A program made the position numbers and the translations under genes. From Akkermansiaceae bacterium UBA6138 (GTDB taxonomy: Bacteria > Verrucomicrobiota > Verrucomicrobiia > Verrucomicrobiales > DEV007), in the NCBI GenBank assembly GCA_002422425.1, contig DIVG01000073.1, positions 58,989 through 122,988 of the forward strand: DNA of 64,000 nucleotides. The letters are read 5' to 3'. Positions 1-8,947 of this stretch are shown piece by piece. The notes below the pieces were generated by a model that did not search any database, was not told the origin of the DNA, and saw only the letters and a list, made by a program, of their open reading frames with translations. Each line of letters begins with the position of its first letter. The stretch's first letter is position 1.

Positions 1-172
1 ATGCTTTAGAGTCCCCTTCCGCAATCCGACCCCGTTTCCGGGCGCAAGCTCAGCCTTTCCCGGGCCAGTTGTCGGGAATAAATCCCCTAAAACGGGAATT
101 CTAGGTTGCCATCGGGCGGCTTTGATCAACTATAGGCTCGAAAAATCGGTTCAATCCAAAACACCCAGGTAG

Positions 173-2269
173 ATGACAGACCTCTCCAAATACAGAAATA
201 TCGGCATCTTTGCGCACGTCGATGCCGGCAAAACCACCACCACTGAGCGTATTCTCAAGCTCACCGGTAAGATTCACAAACTCGGCGAGGTCCACGACGG
301 CGCGGCCACGACCGACTTCATGGAGCAGGAGCAGGAGCGCGGGATCACGATTCAGTCCGCCGCCACGACCTGTTTCTGGGACGGCCACCGTTTCAACATC
401 ATCGATACTCCCGGTCACGTGGATTTCACGATCGAGGTGTATCGCTCGCTCAAGGTGCTCGACGGCGGGATCGGCGTGTTCTGCGGCTCGGGCGGCGTCG
501 AGCCCCAGTCCGAGACCAACTGGCGTTATGCCAACGAATCCAAGGTTGCCAGGGTCATCTGGGTCAACAAACTCGACCGTATCGGTGCGGACTATTATCG
601 TGTCATCGACCAGATCAAAAACATCCTCGCGGCCAAGCCTCTTGTGATGGTCCTCCCCATCGGGATCGAAGACCAGTTCTGCGGCGTCGTCGATCTTCTC
701 ACCCGCAAGTCCTGGATCTGGGACGATTCCGGTCTCCCCGAAAACTACACCATCGGCGACGTGCCCGCCGACATGGTCGACAAGGTCGAGGAATACCGCG
801 CCATGCTCATCGAGACCGCCGTGGAGCAAGACGATGAGGTCATGGAAGCCTACCTTGAAGGCGTCGAACCCGACATCGACACGATCAAGCGCTGTATCCG
901 CAAAGGCACTATTGCTCTCGACTTCTTCCCGACCTTCTGCGGATCCGCCTTCAAGAATAAGGCCGTGCAGAACGTGCTTAACGGGGTCGTTGATTACCTC
1001 CCCTGCCCCACCGAAGTCACTCCCCAGCCCGAGGTCGACCTCGAAGGAAACGAGACCGGAAAATTTGCCATCGTCGACGAGAACAAACCGCTCCGTGCCC
1101 TTGCCTTCAAGATCATGGACGACCAGTATGGTGCCCTCACCTTCACCCGGATTTACTCCGGCAAGATCAGCAAAGGAGACACGATTCTCAACACCTTCAC
1201 CGGCAAAACCGAGCGGATCGGCCGACTCGTTGAAATGCACGCGAACTCGCGGATCGATCTCGACGGTGCCGTCGCCGGTGATATCGTCGCCCTCGTCGGG
1301 CTCAAGAACGTGCAGACCGGCCACACCCTCTGTGACCCCAAAGACCCCGCCACGCTCGAGCCGATGGTCTTCCCCGAACCCGTTATCTCCATCGCCGTGG
1401 CTCCCAAGGACAAGGCCGCTTCCGAAAAACTCGGCGAAGCAATCGCGAAGATGGTCCGCGAGGATCCCTCCTTCCACGTCGAGACCGATCCCGACAGCGG
1501 TGAGACCATTCTCAAAGGGATGGGCGAGCTCCACCTCGACATCAAGGTCGACATCCTCAAACGGACCCACAAGGTCGAAGTGGAGGTCGGTGCTCCCCAG
1601 GTCGCCTATCGCGAGACGATCACGAAGCGGGTCGAGGACTCCTACACGCACAAGAAACAGTCCGGTGGTTCCGGTCAGTATGGCAAAATCGATTACATCA
1701 TCGAACCCGGCGAACCCGGCACCGGTTTTGTCTTCGAGTCCAAAGTCGTCGGCGGCAACGTGCCCAAGGAATACTGGCCCGCGATCGAAAAGGGCTTCAA
1801 GCTCTCCAAGGATAAAGGCGTTCTCGCCGGATTCCCCCTCCTCGACTTCAAGGTGACCCTGCTCGACGGCGGCTTCCACGCGGTTGACTCCTCGGCTATC
1901 GCCTTCGAAGTGGCGGCTAAGTCCGGCTACCGCCAGACCATTCCCAAAGCGGCCCCGCAACTTCTCGAGCCCATCATGAAGATCGACGTCTTCACTCCCG
2001 ACGATCACGTCGGTGACGTCATCGGTGACCTTAACCGGCGCCGCGGCATGATCAAATCCCAAGACAGCACCCCCACCGGTGTGCGCGTCAAGGCGGACGC
2101 CCCGCTCAGCGAGATGTTCGGCTACATCGGCGACCTTCGTACCATGACCTCGGGTCGTGGTCAGTTCTCGATGGAGTTCTCCCACTACTCACCCTGCCCC
2201 CGCAACATCTCCGACGAGATCATTGCCAAGGCAGCCGCCGAGAAACTCGCGGCGGACAAGGCGAGGTAA
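173..2269 (+). CDS. fusA: Elongation factor G (translocation GTPase)
   Basis: A 698-residue protein with the complete EF-G architecture. The GTP-binding P-loop AHVDAGKTT is at residues 14-22, the switch I RGIT at about 56-59, DTPGH at 78-82 and NKLD near 133. Domains II to V follow through the C-terminus. EF-G drives ribosomal translocation and, with RRF, ribosome recycling in the cytoplasm. The switch I region is a few residues shorter than in the E. coli protein (TGKIHKLGEVHDGAATTDF). The gene is not in a str operon: no rpsL, rpsG or tuf lies nearby, so it may be one of several EF-G paralogues. The ATG follows a weak AGGT, and a strong terminator follows the stop. The family call is very secure; whether it is the main or an accessory EF-G is open. 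Confidence 0.96.
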   Translation: MTDLSKYRNIGIFAHVDAGKTTTTERILKLTGKIHKLGEVHDGAATTDFMEQEQERGITIQSAATTCFWDGHRFNIIDTPGHVDFTIEVYRSLKVLDGGIGVFCGSGGVEPQSETNWRYANESKVARVIWVNKLDRIGADYYRVIDQIKNILAAKPLVMVLPIGIEDQFCGVVDLLTRKSWIWDDSGLPENYTIGDVPADMVDKVEEYRAMLIETAVEQDDEVMEAYLEGVEPDIDTIKRCIRKGTIALDFFPTFCGSAFKNKAVQNVLNGVVDYLPCPTEVTPQPEVDLEGNETGKFAIVDENKPLRALAFKIMDDQYGALTFTRIYSGKISKGDTILNTFTGKTERIGRLVEMHANSRIDLDGAVAGDIVALVGLKNVQTGHTLCDPKDPATLEPMVFPEPVISIAVAPKDKAASEKLGEAIAKMVREDPSFHVETDPDSGETILKGMGELHLDIKVDILKRTHKVEVEVGAPQVAYRETITKRVEDSYTHKKQSGGSGQYGKIDYIIEPGEPGTGFVFESKVVGGNVPKEYWPAIEKGFKLSKDKGVLAGFPLLDFKVTLLDGGFHAVDSSAIAFEVAAKSGYRQTIPKAAPQLLEPIMKIDVFTPDDHVGDVIGDLNRRRGMIKSQDSTPTGVRVKADAPLSEMFGYIGDLRTMTSGRGQFSMEFSHYSPCPRNISDEIIAKAAAEKLAADKAR

Positions 2270-2298
2270 TTATCTCCAGCCTCGACCGGAAAGGTTTT

Positions 2299-2332
2299 AA
2301 AAAGGCCGGGCGGATTTCGTCCGGCCTTTTTT
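2299..2332 (+). terminator. Rho-independent terminator after fusA
   Basis: An 11-base arm (AAAAAGGCCGG) and its complement (CCGGCCTTTTT) enclose an 11-base loop and end in a T-run. It lies 30 bases after the fusA stop and separates fusA from the small CPXCG gene. Confidence 0.9.
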
Positions 2333-2364
2333 ATGGCCGTCATCGTATCGTGACACCGAAAGCC

Positions 2365-2547
2365 ATGTCCACCTACCCCGTCACCTGCCCGACCTGTTTC
2401 GAAGAGTTTGAAGTCCCGCTCCCGCCCGCCGGCGAAACGCCGGCAGAGGTCGACTACGATTGCGAAATCTGCTGTCGCCCCATGATCGTCGTTTACGAGG
2501 TCGATGACAACGAGGTCTACGCCTCCGCCCGCGGCATTCACGAATAG
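2365..2547 (+). CDS. CPXCG motif cysteine-rich mini-protein
   Basis: About 60 residues. Two cysteine clusters, CPTC near the N-terminus and CEICC about 25 residues later, match the small CPXCG zinc-ribbon family (Cys_rich_CPXCG), whose function is unknown. The acidic tail and Arg-Gly near the end also fit. The frame is open from a GTG at 2350, but the ATG at 2365 puts the CPxC motif at the usual distance from the start. The gene stands alone between the fusA terminator and the convergent pseudokinase gene, 13 bases away. It is probably a cytosolic zinc-binding protein, and no specific role can be given. Confidence 0.8.
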   Translation: MSTYPVTCPTCFEEFEVPLPPAGETPAEVDYDCEICCRPMIVVYEVDDNEVYASARGIHE

Positions 2548-2560
2548 AGGGAACCACTCA

Positions 2561-4744
2561 CTACTGCGCGTTCAACTGGTTCGTTTCCGTTTCATGGAAA
2601 GGATCGGTCAGTCCGTCGGTCTTCAGCGCCATCGAAGCCGGACTTTCCCGGTCCGAGACGAGGCGGAAGCCTGTCGAGAAATTCCGCTCCCCCGGTGATT
2701 CAGCGGCACGACGGGCCGAGAGCTCGAAGCCTGCCGTCGTCACAAAAGAAGCCCCGCGCTTCACGGGCACCTTTCGATCAGGGAAATCGGGGTGGGCGTC
2801 CCACGTCGCAGTCCACTCGCTAACATTTCCGGCCAGGCCGATCACTCCGTAACGGCTTTCGTCGGCAGCGATCGCGTCTACCGGAGACCAGAACTTATAG
2901 CCGTCCAGACCGCCTTCGGCGACGCCGTCTTTAGCCTCATGATCGAGTCCGCTGTTGAAGTTGGCGCTTTCCAGCTCGTCACCCCAGGGGTAGAGGCTAC
3001 CGGAACGACCGCGCGCCGCTTTTTCCCACTCCTGCTCGGTGGGAAGACGTCCCCCGCGCCAGGTTGCATAGGCGTTGGCATCCCACCAGTCGATTCCGAC
3101 AACCGGGCAGTTGAGATCTATTTCACCACCAAAAAATTTCCCCCCCTTGAGCGCGGACCGATAATACTGGTGCCACTTGTCGGGCTCGTAGGAGGTTTTT
3201 CCGGCAGGTTGATCCGGATGCCGCACCTGAAGATGCTTTTCCGGATTCGCCTCGAGGTCCGCAAGAAATTTGGCGTAATCACCGATCGTGACCTCGTGAC
3301 GACCGATCCAGAACTCGCCCAGCTCGATCTCTTCACTGTTTTGAAAGGAAAAGATGCCGGCCGGGATTTTTGTAAAAAGATCAAGCTCACGAACCTCGGG
3401 CTTGGCACCCATTACGAGAAAGGTAACAATCGCCCCCGCGACGATCAGAAAACCGATCAGCGATCCCGCGACCAAAGCCGTGCGGTCTGTCTCTTTCTCC
3501 GTGATCCTGGCCAGCTCCGCAGTGGAGAGCCCTTCTTTTGGATCAGGAGGATTGAGTGCTTTTCTCAGGCCCTCGATCGAATTGATCGCGTCAATACGGT
3601 CCGTGCCCATGCGATCAAGGAGGGAAAACAAGGCGGGGTCTTTCCCTGACTTTTTCAAGAACGGGGAGATCGCGTCGGCGAGTAATTCCATCTGCTTGCG
3701 CTCCTCCTCGATTGAGAGCGGATTGCCTCGCCCGCGCACCGGGTTGGCGATACGGGGCTCGGCTCCTTTGACGATGAGAATACTTTTGGCGGAGAAGAGA
3801 CGATGCGACATTCCACTGTCGCGGAGATAAACGAGAGCGCTAGAGGCCGCCGCAAGCACCTTCCAGAGGACGGTGTCGTCGAGCTCGCTGCGCCGTCGCG
3901 CCAGGTCACTGAGGCTGGGGGCATCAACAAGCTCAAGAGTATAGAAATTGACTCCGAGCTCCTGATCGCACTCATACACCAGCGAGATCGCCGGGTGGTT
4001 CACCGAGGCCCGCGCGCTCGCCTCGTTCACAAAACCCTGGACCCACCGAATATCCTTGCGGTGTTTACGATAGAGAGTCTTGAGGGCTACATGACGACCG
4101 ATCGAAGTCTGTTCCGCCTCATAGAGGGCAAAGTCGGCGTCACGCTGGATTTCACGGAGCAGCTTGTAATCACCGAGCCGGGTTCCCACCGGGAGCGCGT
4201 CCTCGGGCAACGCGATCGGGGTCGATTCAACGAGGGGGAGAGGATCGGGCGGCGATCCGGGAGCCGGGTCGGCAGTGCCCCCGGGAAGGGCTGCCCCCTC
4301 CGGTTGGGAGAAAGGCGGGCCGCTCTCGGCCGCGGCTGACCGGCTCGCGTCAATCGGGCCAACGGGCTCCGGGACCGGGGACTTGAGATGGGCGTCGCAC
4401 CACTCGGCAAGAACGCTCCGGTTCACCGGTTTCAGAAAGAGACGTTCCTGCTCCACAACCCGGGGATAAAAGGGTGTCATCTCCCCGTGACTGCAGTAGG
4501 CGCCGGGGAAAAAGCCGATCTCACGATGGAGGTGGTCGCGGAGATCAAAGATATCCTTCCCCGTCGTTTCATCGATCCCGGCCACCATGAGGGAGAGATG
4601 ATCCAAACCCCTGACCGCCTCCCAGGCCCCGGCCGCGTCCGGCACCTCCAGAATACGATCCACCTTATCCTCAAGGACGGCGCGCACCGCCGCACGGTCT
4701 GCTTCGGATTGATCGATAATTAAGAGAACGACGTCTTTTTGCAT
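2561..4744 (-). CDS. Membrane protein: pseudo-receiver, pseudokinase, SUMF1-fold domain
   Basis: 727 residues in three parts. Residues 1-120 resemble a response-regulator receiver and keep the LKP lysine motif (104-106), but the phospho-acceptor position reads LMVAGID instead of having an Asp. Residues about 188-400 resemble a Ser/Thr kinase. VALK (Lys222) is kept, but HRD is HRL (314-316), DFG is replaced by ANP near 333, and the glycine loop is degenerate. A single membrane helix spans about 423-445. A C-terminal SUMF1/formylglycine-enzyme-like domain (about 455-710) then lies outside the cytoplasm. That domain has no active-site cysteines in its RGASF...FSTGFRL region, so sulfatase activation is unlikely; a binding role is more plausible. 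It is probably a catalytically dead sensor or scaffold. It is translated 8 bases after the upstream TPR-protein gene, so the two are likely co-transcribed partners. Confidence 0.8.
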   Translation of the reverse strand: MQKDVVLLIIDQSEADRAAVRAVLEDKVDRILEVPDAAGAWEAVRGLDHLSLMVAGIDETTGKDIFDLRDHLHREIGFFPGAYCSHGEMTPFYPRVVEQERLFLKPVNRSVLAEWCDAHLKSPVPEPVGPIDASRSAAAESGPPFSQPEGAALPGGTADPAPGSPPDPLPLVESTPIALPEDALPVGTRLGDYKLLREIQRDADFALYEAEQTSIGRHVALKTLYRKHRKDIRWVQGFVNEASARASVNHPAISLVYECDQELGVNFYTLELVDAPSLSDLARRRSELDDTVLWKVLAAASSALVYLRDSGMSHRLFSAKSILIVKGAEPRIANPVRGRGNPLSIEEERKQMELLADAISPFLKKSGKDPALFSLLDRMGTDRIDAINSIEGLRKALNPPDPKEGLSTAELARITEKETDRTALVAGSLIGFLIVAGAIVTFLVMGAKPEVRELDLFTKIPAGIFSFQNSEEIELGEFWIGRHEVTIGDYAKFLADLEANPEKHLQVRHPDQPAGKTSYEPDKWHQYYRSALKGGKFFGGEIDLNCPVVGIDWWDANAYATWRGGRLPTEQEWEKAARGRSGSLYPWGDELESANFNSGLDHEAKDGVAEGGLDGYKFWSPVDAIAADESRYGVIGLAGNVSEWTATWDAHPDFPDRKVPVKRGASFVTTAGFELSARRAAESPGERNFSTGFRLVSDRESPASMALKTDGLTDPFHETETNQLNAQ

Positions 4745-4752
4745 GCGGGACT

Positions 4753-6114
4753 CTAGGGATAAACAGGATCGGGGAACAGCGCGTTCTCGGGGCCGAGGAA
4801 CTTCCCGGTCGGCACCGGTGCGGGCGAGCTTTCCAGTCTCAAACGGGCGATTTCTTCAGGCATTACTACTTTATCCTGAATCTGATCGCGATAATAAAGT
4901 TCAATTGCATAGCCAAAGTAACTTCTCTCACCGAGCTCAAGTTGCTGCTCTTCGCTGAAAACCGGCTGGTTGTAGTTCACCACGATCTCCTCGGTTCCAC
5001 CGGATTGCCAGTCGTAGGGTGCCGAGGGATACTCATACGAGATGTCCGCAGTGGTGAGCTTTATCCCCCCTCCGCTGATCCGGTCGTAGAACTGAACCAG
5101 CACAGTCAGGTCATCACCGACGGGACGGGAAGCGGGCTCGGCATCGACGACGACGCGGAGAGTCACTTTCTGCCCCTCGCTTGTCGGGGCCTGCTCCTGA
5201 ACTTTGACTTCCGCGATTTTCATCAAGGGGGCGTTTGAGTCGGGCATCGATGGGGCATCACCCCTGAGTTGCTGTCCCGCAAGCGGAAAATACGCCCCCG
5301 CCACCACCGGGCCGGTGGCTTCAAGGCGCTCCCAATACTGTCCGGCCTTGTCCGTCAACCCCATCTGACTGAGCGTCGCAGCCAACTCCGCAAGGACCCG
5401 GGGGTGATTTGGTAAAGCCGTTTCCACCTCACGAAATGCTTTCAGGGCACCCTGCATGTTGCCGCTTGCCCGCAATTCCGCCCCCGTGACCATGAGGCGC
5501 TCAAGAATAGGCTCTCCGCTCAACTCATTTTCCCTCGCCGCCAACGCGAGCGCTGCGGAGAGAGAGGGGGAATCCGCTGCCGAAGCGCCGAAGGCCGAAG
5601 CCGGAGATGCGAGAGCCCCCCCCGACACCGTATCGGGCGATCGAAGCGCCCCTCCCGCCCTATCAGCCGCACTTTCGACAGCGGCAAAATCAGGGAGCAG
5701 CCGGTTCATCGCGTCAGATCCCGCCGCCGTGCCCGCCGCAAAAGCAACGGGAGCGGGTCCGGAAAGAGAGCCGTCTACCGTTTCCGGAAATTCCGGGGCC
5801 GTCTCGACAGGCTCAACAAACGGAGCAGGCGCGGCGAGAGTGGTGGGCGCGGCGAGAGTGGTGGGCGTGGCGAGAGTGGTGGGCGTGGCGAGAGTGGTGG
5901 GCGCGGCGAGAGTGGTGGGCGCGGCGAGAGTGGTGGGCGCGGCGAGAGTGGTGGGCGTGGTCGTAGCGGCAGAGGAAACCGGTTCAGGTGCCCGACGAAG
6001 AACCCCGAAAGCGAGGGCCACGATCTGGATCAGCGCAAGCCCCCCGATCACGCCCATCGCGATCCTGAAAGTCCGGCCATATCCCGGCCGGTTAGCTAAG
6101 CAATCTTCTGTCAT
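4753..6114 (-). CDS. Membrane-anchored TPR protein with PTTLA(A/T) repeats
   Basis: 453 residues of unknown function. A short cytoplasmic N-terminus leads into one membrane helix (about 17-38). It is followed by seven tandem PTTLAA/PTTLAT hexapeptides (about 54-95), a low-complexity Ala/Pro/Ser stretch, a TPR-like pair near 205-265 (ASGNMQGALKAFREVETALPNHPRVLAELAATL), and a C-terminal all-beta region of about 180 residues. The repeat tract looks like a flexible periplasmic linker. It is the first gene of a two-gene operon with the pseudokinase/SUMF1 membrane protein, and both share a one-helix topology, so an envelope complex is plausible but unproven. Confidence 0.75.
   Translation of the reverse strand: MTEDCLANRPGYGRTFRIAMGVIGGLALIQIVALAFGVLRRAPEPVSSAATTTPTTLAAPTTLAAPTTLAAPTTLATPTTLATPTTLAAPTTLAAPAPFVEPVETAPEFPETVDGSLSGPAPVAFAAGTAAGSDAMNRLLPDFAAVESAADRAGGALRSPDTVSGGALASPASAFGASAADSPSLSAALALAARENELSGEPILERLMVTGAELRASGNMQGALKAFREVETALPNHPRVLAELAATLSQMGLTDKAGQYWERLEATGPVVAGAYFPLAGQQLRGDAPSMPDSNAPLMKIAEVKVQEQAPTSEGQKVTLRVVVDAEPASRPVGDDLTVLVQFYDRISGGGIKLTTADISYEYPSAPYDWQSGGTEEIVVNYNQPVFSEEQQLELGERSYFGYAIELYYRDQIQDKVVMPEEIARLRLESSPAPVPTGKFLGPENALFPDPVYP
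5829..5955. repeat. 18-bp tandem repeat, seven copies
   Basis: Seven near-identical 18-base units (GCGCGGCGAGAGTGGTGG, with C/T variation at one position) lie in frame inside the TPR-protein gene and encode PTTLAA or PTTLAT on the minus strand. Only one variable base distinguishes copies, which points to recent expansion and likely length variation. Confidence 0.95.
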
Positions 6115-6377
6115 TACAATACCGGATCGATTCCCCGGGATGCCCTCCTAGCTCCCGCTTCAGCCGCAAGTATCCCTTACTTTTTCGAAGTCGCCAGCCG
6201 GATTTACCAACGGAAGAACGACTCATTCGCCTCTTCTTCAATCCTTTCGGCGACGATTCTGACGGGAATTTTAAAAAAAAATTTCTCCTTCCTGATATTT
6301 TAGCGTTACGTTCGCCTTTCTGTTCCCGGACAACACCGGAGCAACCGAAATCCGCAACCTTTAAACGATTCCATACC

Positions 6378-6701
6378 GTGAGTAGCCACCTATCCAGCGA
6401 CATCCAGATTGAAGGAGATCTCAACTGTTCAACCGATCTCATCTTCGACGGTTCCATCAAGGGAAATATCACCTCAAAGGGGAGCCTGACAATCGGGCAA
6501 AACGCCTCGGTTAACGGTGATCTCAAAGCGGAAAAAGCCGTCATCGAAGGGAAAGTGGTCGGAAACGGCACTTTCAATTCCTGCCGCCTCTCCCCCACCT
6601 CAGTCATCTCCGGATCGGTTGTCACCACCAGCCTGCAGATGGACGAGGGAGCCTCTCTCGAAGGCCAGTGCAAAGTCGGCAAGGCCAGCGCCAAAGCCTG
6701 A
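6378..6701 (+). CDS. Bactofilin
   Basis: A 107-residue right-handed beta-helix protein of the bactofilin (DUF583) family, with repeating glycine-spaced strands (IEGDLNCSTDLIFDGSIKGNI...SLTIGQNASVNGDLKAEKAVIEGKVVGN). Bactofilins polymerise without nucleotide into membrane-associated cytoskeletal filaments that organise cell shape, stalks or wall enzymes. The start is a GTG. It is divergent from the TPR-protein operon across 263 bases containing a very AT-rich stretch near 6265-6290, which probably holds promoters. A strong terminator follows. Confidence 0.9.
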   Translation: MSSHLSSDIQIEGDLNCSTDLIFDGSIKGNITSKGSLTIGQNASVNGDLKAEKAVIEGKVVGNGTFNSCRLSPTSVISGSVVTTSLQMDEGASLEGQCKVGKASAKA

Positions 6702-6740
6702 TTTATCCGGCAGGACACGAATCCAAAGCTTCTTCGCAAG

Positions 6741-6772
6741 ACGTCCCGGTTCACCGCCGGGACGTTTTTTTT
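6741..6772 (+). terminator. Rho-independent terminator after the bactofilin gene
   Basis: The perfect 9-base arms ACGTCCCGG and CCGGGACGT enclose a 7-base loop and are followed by eight T residues. It lies 40 bases after the bactofilin stop. Confidence 0.92.
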
Positions 6773-6865
6773 GCTCCGTTGACAGGGATCAGGGGGTGAG
6801 AACGCGCCCCCGGCAGGCGGGCAGGAGCCTTTCCCCCTCTCCGGTCCGTGCCGTTCGCGCGACGC

Positions 6866-7474
6866 TCACGAAAACCCGTCCAGCACCAGCGACACCCAGA
6901 CAACCATGATGACGAGCCAGGTGACGAGCCAGAAAATGGCGAGGCCAAAGGCGATCCACCAGGTCAGCCGGGACCGCGGAACGAAACCCTCCGGCTGTCC
7001 CCGGTATCGCAGCAACAGGTAGAGCGCGAGCGGCGCGGTGAAAAGAGACAAAGGGGCGAGCCAGCTCACCAGCGCGAGAGCCCGTTTGTCCTCCATTCGC
7101 GCCCGCCCGATGAATGCGGGATTTTTCTCCACTTCGCGAAGGCGGTGGACACATGGCAGACAGAGGTCCCGCCCCGCCCACTCGACCGCCGCTCGCGCCG
7201 AAAGAAAACTGCCGCATTCGTCACAGATCTTTTCAGCTCGTTCACCCGGAAAAAAGACACAAGACGCCTCGCCCTCCCCTGCGGGGGCTCCCGGTGGCTC
7301 CGTCGGCTGGCCACGGAAGAATCGCGGAAAAACCACCACCCTGACCTTGCGTCGGCAGGCGAGGCATTTCTCTTCGAAGAACGGGGTCTCCCCGCCTACC
7401 GGCAACCGGCTGCGACAGCCCGGACATTGCATGAATGGACCGTAATTTTCAAATTCAGAACTCAAGCTCGTCAT
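6866..7474 (-). CDS. Zinc-ribbon membrane protein of unknown function
   Basis: 202 residues, not assigned to a named family. The N-terminal half has paired zinc-ribbon motifs (CPGC...CLAC near 17-40, then CDEC...CLPC near 83-107). The C-terminal half has two strongly hydrophobic segments (LVSWLAPLSLFTAPLALYLLL, and WWIAFGLAIFWLVTWLVIMVV). The layout suggests a small membrane protein with a cytoplasmic metal-binding head. It starts 14 bases after the RDD-family gene ends, so the two form an operon. Confidence 0.7.
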   Translation of the reverse strand: MTSLSSEFENYGPFMQCPGCRSRLPVGGETPFFEEKCLACRRKVRVVVFPRFFRGQPTEPPGAPAGEGEASCVFFPGERAEKICDECGSFLSARAAVEWAGRDLCLPCVHRLREVEKNPAFIGRARMEDKRALALVSWLAPLSLFTAPLALYLLLRYRGQPEGFVPRSRLTWWIAFGLAIFWLVTWLVIMVVWVSLVLDGFS

Positions 7475-7488
7475 CGGAGAAAACGTTT

Positions 7489-8454
7489 CTATTTCTTCAC
7501 TACCCGGGTCGAAGCGATACGGTCGTGGAGAGCACGCTTTTCGGGGTCAAAAGCCGCCATCCAGTAGACACCCGAACAAAGCGCAAGGAGCGCAAAATAA
7601 ATAAAGAGGCCCGTCATCATCGCAAAGACAAAACCAGCCGCATTGTCGCCGCTGTTATTCGAAGCCGCCCCGATCACCGCCACAACAAGACCGAAGCCGA
7701 TCGCCGAAGGGATCCAGACAATGAGATAATTAAGCGGTTTTTTCGCGAGCCAGCGGATAAAAGCACGTTTGTAGGTCAGTCTCGAGCCGTCCGGATTCAC
7801 CACCTTCGCCCCAATGACCATCTTTCCTGCCGTGGCCTGATACCTGCCCACCATCCAGGTGTCGTAGAAGATACTCACCGCAAGAACACCGAGCATGCCG
7901 AGACCGTAAGCCAGCAGCATCATCGCGGTGAAGCCGGTGAGACTCGCCAAATCCTGGCCTTCGCCAGATCCCGGCCCGGCCGCAACGCCACTTGAAAAAG
8001 TGACCACATAGTAGGGCACCATACAGAGCATCGAGGGAATCACCTTGATCATGTAATCGAGTAGCGAAGAAAGCGCGCGCCACCAGAAACCCACATACTC
8101 AACTCCGCGGTGAGTGGCATCGGCGATGTCGACCACCGCCCCTTCCATCAGGATCCGGAAAAAAGATCCTTTCTGCCCGGGCCCGATCAGCGCCTCGCCA
8201 TAAGGCAGCATTTCGTCCGCCCGGTAGACCCTTCCCGAATGGGCACAGACTCCGATCCCGACCGCCTCGCCACCAGACTTTTCCTGCATGATCTTCCCCG
8301 CAACCGCGCTGAAGGGCACCCAGGCGTCCATCCCCTCCTGCCAAACAGGCGACCTCGCCGCGAGCCCGCCGCTGCGGTTGAGATCCAGGAGGGTTGAGTC
8401 ATCAACCGGACCCTGTCGGGTCGCAAGCGCATCGGTGTAGAACCAGTTTGGCAT
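7489..8454 (-). CDS. GYF_2 plus RDD-domain membrane protein
   Basis: About 321 residues. The N-terminal 60 or so residues (NWFYTDALATRQGPVDDSTLLDLNRSGGLAARSPVWQEGMDAW) fit a GYF_2 domain. The C-terminal half is an RDD domain with several membrane helices and the family's conserved Arg/Asp pattern (FWWRALSSLLDYMI at its start, DRIAS near the end). The frame extends upstream to 8550, but the ATG at 8454 begins exactly at the GYF_2 domain and is preferred. RDD proteins are poorly characterised; some act in ion transport. The zinc-ribbon membrane protein follows 14 bases later. Confidence 0.82.
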   Translation of the reverse strand: MPNWFYTDALATRQGPVDDSTLLDLNRSGGLAARSPVWQEGMDAWVPFSAVAGKIMQEKSGGEAVGIGVCAHSGRVYRADEMLPYGEALIGPGQKGSFFRILMEGAVVDIADATHRGVEYVGFWWRALSSLLDYMIKVIPSMLCMVPYYVVTFSSGVAAGPGSGEGQDLASLTGFTAMMLLAYGLGMLGVLAVSIFYDTWMVGRYQATAGKMVIGAKVVNPDGSRLTYKRAFIRWLAKKPLNYLIVWIPSAIGFGLVVAVIGAASNNSGDNAAGFVFAMMTGLFIYFALLALCSGVYWMAAFDPEKRALHDRIASTRVVKK

Positions 8455-8686
8455 GAGCGGTGAATCCCCAGCTTTGAACCTGACCGCCCCGATGTAAAGC
8501 CCCAAAGTGACGGCGGAACAAAAGCGTGTCCTCGATCGCCCCCCCAGCACCCACTACCCCTCGACCGTCTCAAAGTTCCAAGCGGCCCCAATGGCGAAAG
8601 GAAAGCGAACCAGTGGTCGTAAAATGCGCTCGAAAATTAACACGAGAGACGACAGGGAAAAAATATCATCCCGGCCCGGGAATCCC

Positions 8687-8947
8687 TCACCCGCCCTGCA
8701 CCGGCGGCATCAGGGCGATTTCGTCTCCGTCGCTCAAGAGCGTGTCGCGGGTCGCGAACTCGGCATTCACAGCGAGAAGGAGACTATTGTCCCATTTTTC
8801 CAAACCGGGATAGGCTTCATAGAGCACGGCGAGGAAATCGCGCAGCGAGGGCGAGCCCCCGGCGGCCCCTAGCGAGAGCGTAATCCGCTCAACCCCGGCG
8901 AGTTCACGGAGGACGGAAAAGAAAAGGACTTTAATCTGTATCGTCAT
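8687..8947 (-). CDS. moaD: MoaD-type molybdopterin synthase sulfur carrier
   Basis: 86 residues with the ubiquitin-like fold of MoaD, ending in the essential Gly-Gly (ALMPPVQGG). The C-terminal glycine is adenylated and thiocarboxylated, then donates sulfur to precursor Z with MoaE to make molybdopterin. No moaE or other moa gene is in the window. The start overlaps the stop of the hypoxanthine phosphoribosyltransferase gene by four bases (ATGA), implying coupled translation, an unusual pairing. A role as another ThiS/MoaD-like carrier cannot be excluded from the sequence alone. Confidence 0.88.
   Translation of the reverse strand: MTIQIKVLFFSVLRELAGVERITLSLGAAGGSPSLRDFLAVLYEAYPGLEKWDNSLLLAVNAEFATRDTLLSDGDEIALMPPVQGG

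Noticed and set aside
101..2185. A 694-residue open frame on the minus strand opposite fusA
   Set aside because: It is the antisense shadow of a strongly conserved EF-G gene; the composition is Gly/Asp/Val-rich without any domain.
2561..4744. Formylglycine-generating enzyme activity for the SUMF1-like domain
   Set aside because: The active-site cysteines of true FGE are absent, so only the fold can be claimed.
5829..5955. Short tandem repeats as a possible CRISPR array
   Set aside because: The units are directly adjacent with no spacers and are in frame in a protein gene.
8591..8700. A small basic plus-strand frame beginning MAKGKRTSGRKMRSK
   Set aside because: It resembles a tiny ribosomal protein only by charge, runs straight into moaD on the other strand, and has no clear end of its own.
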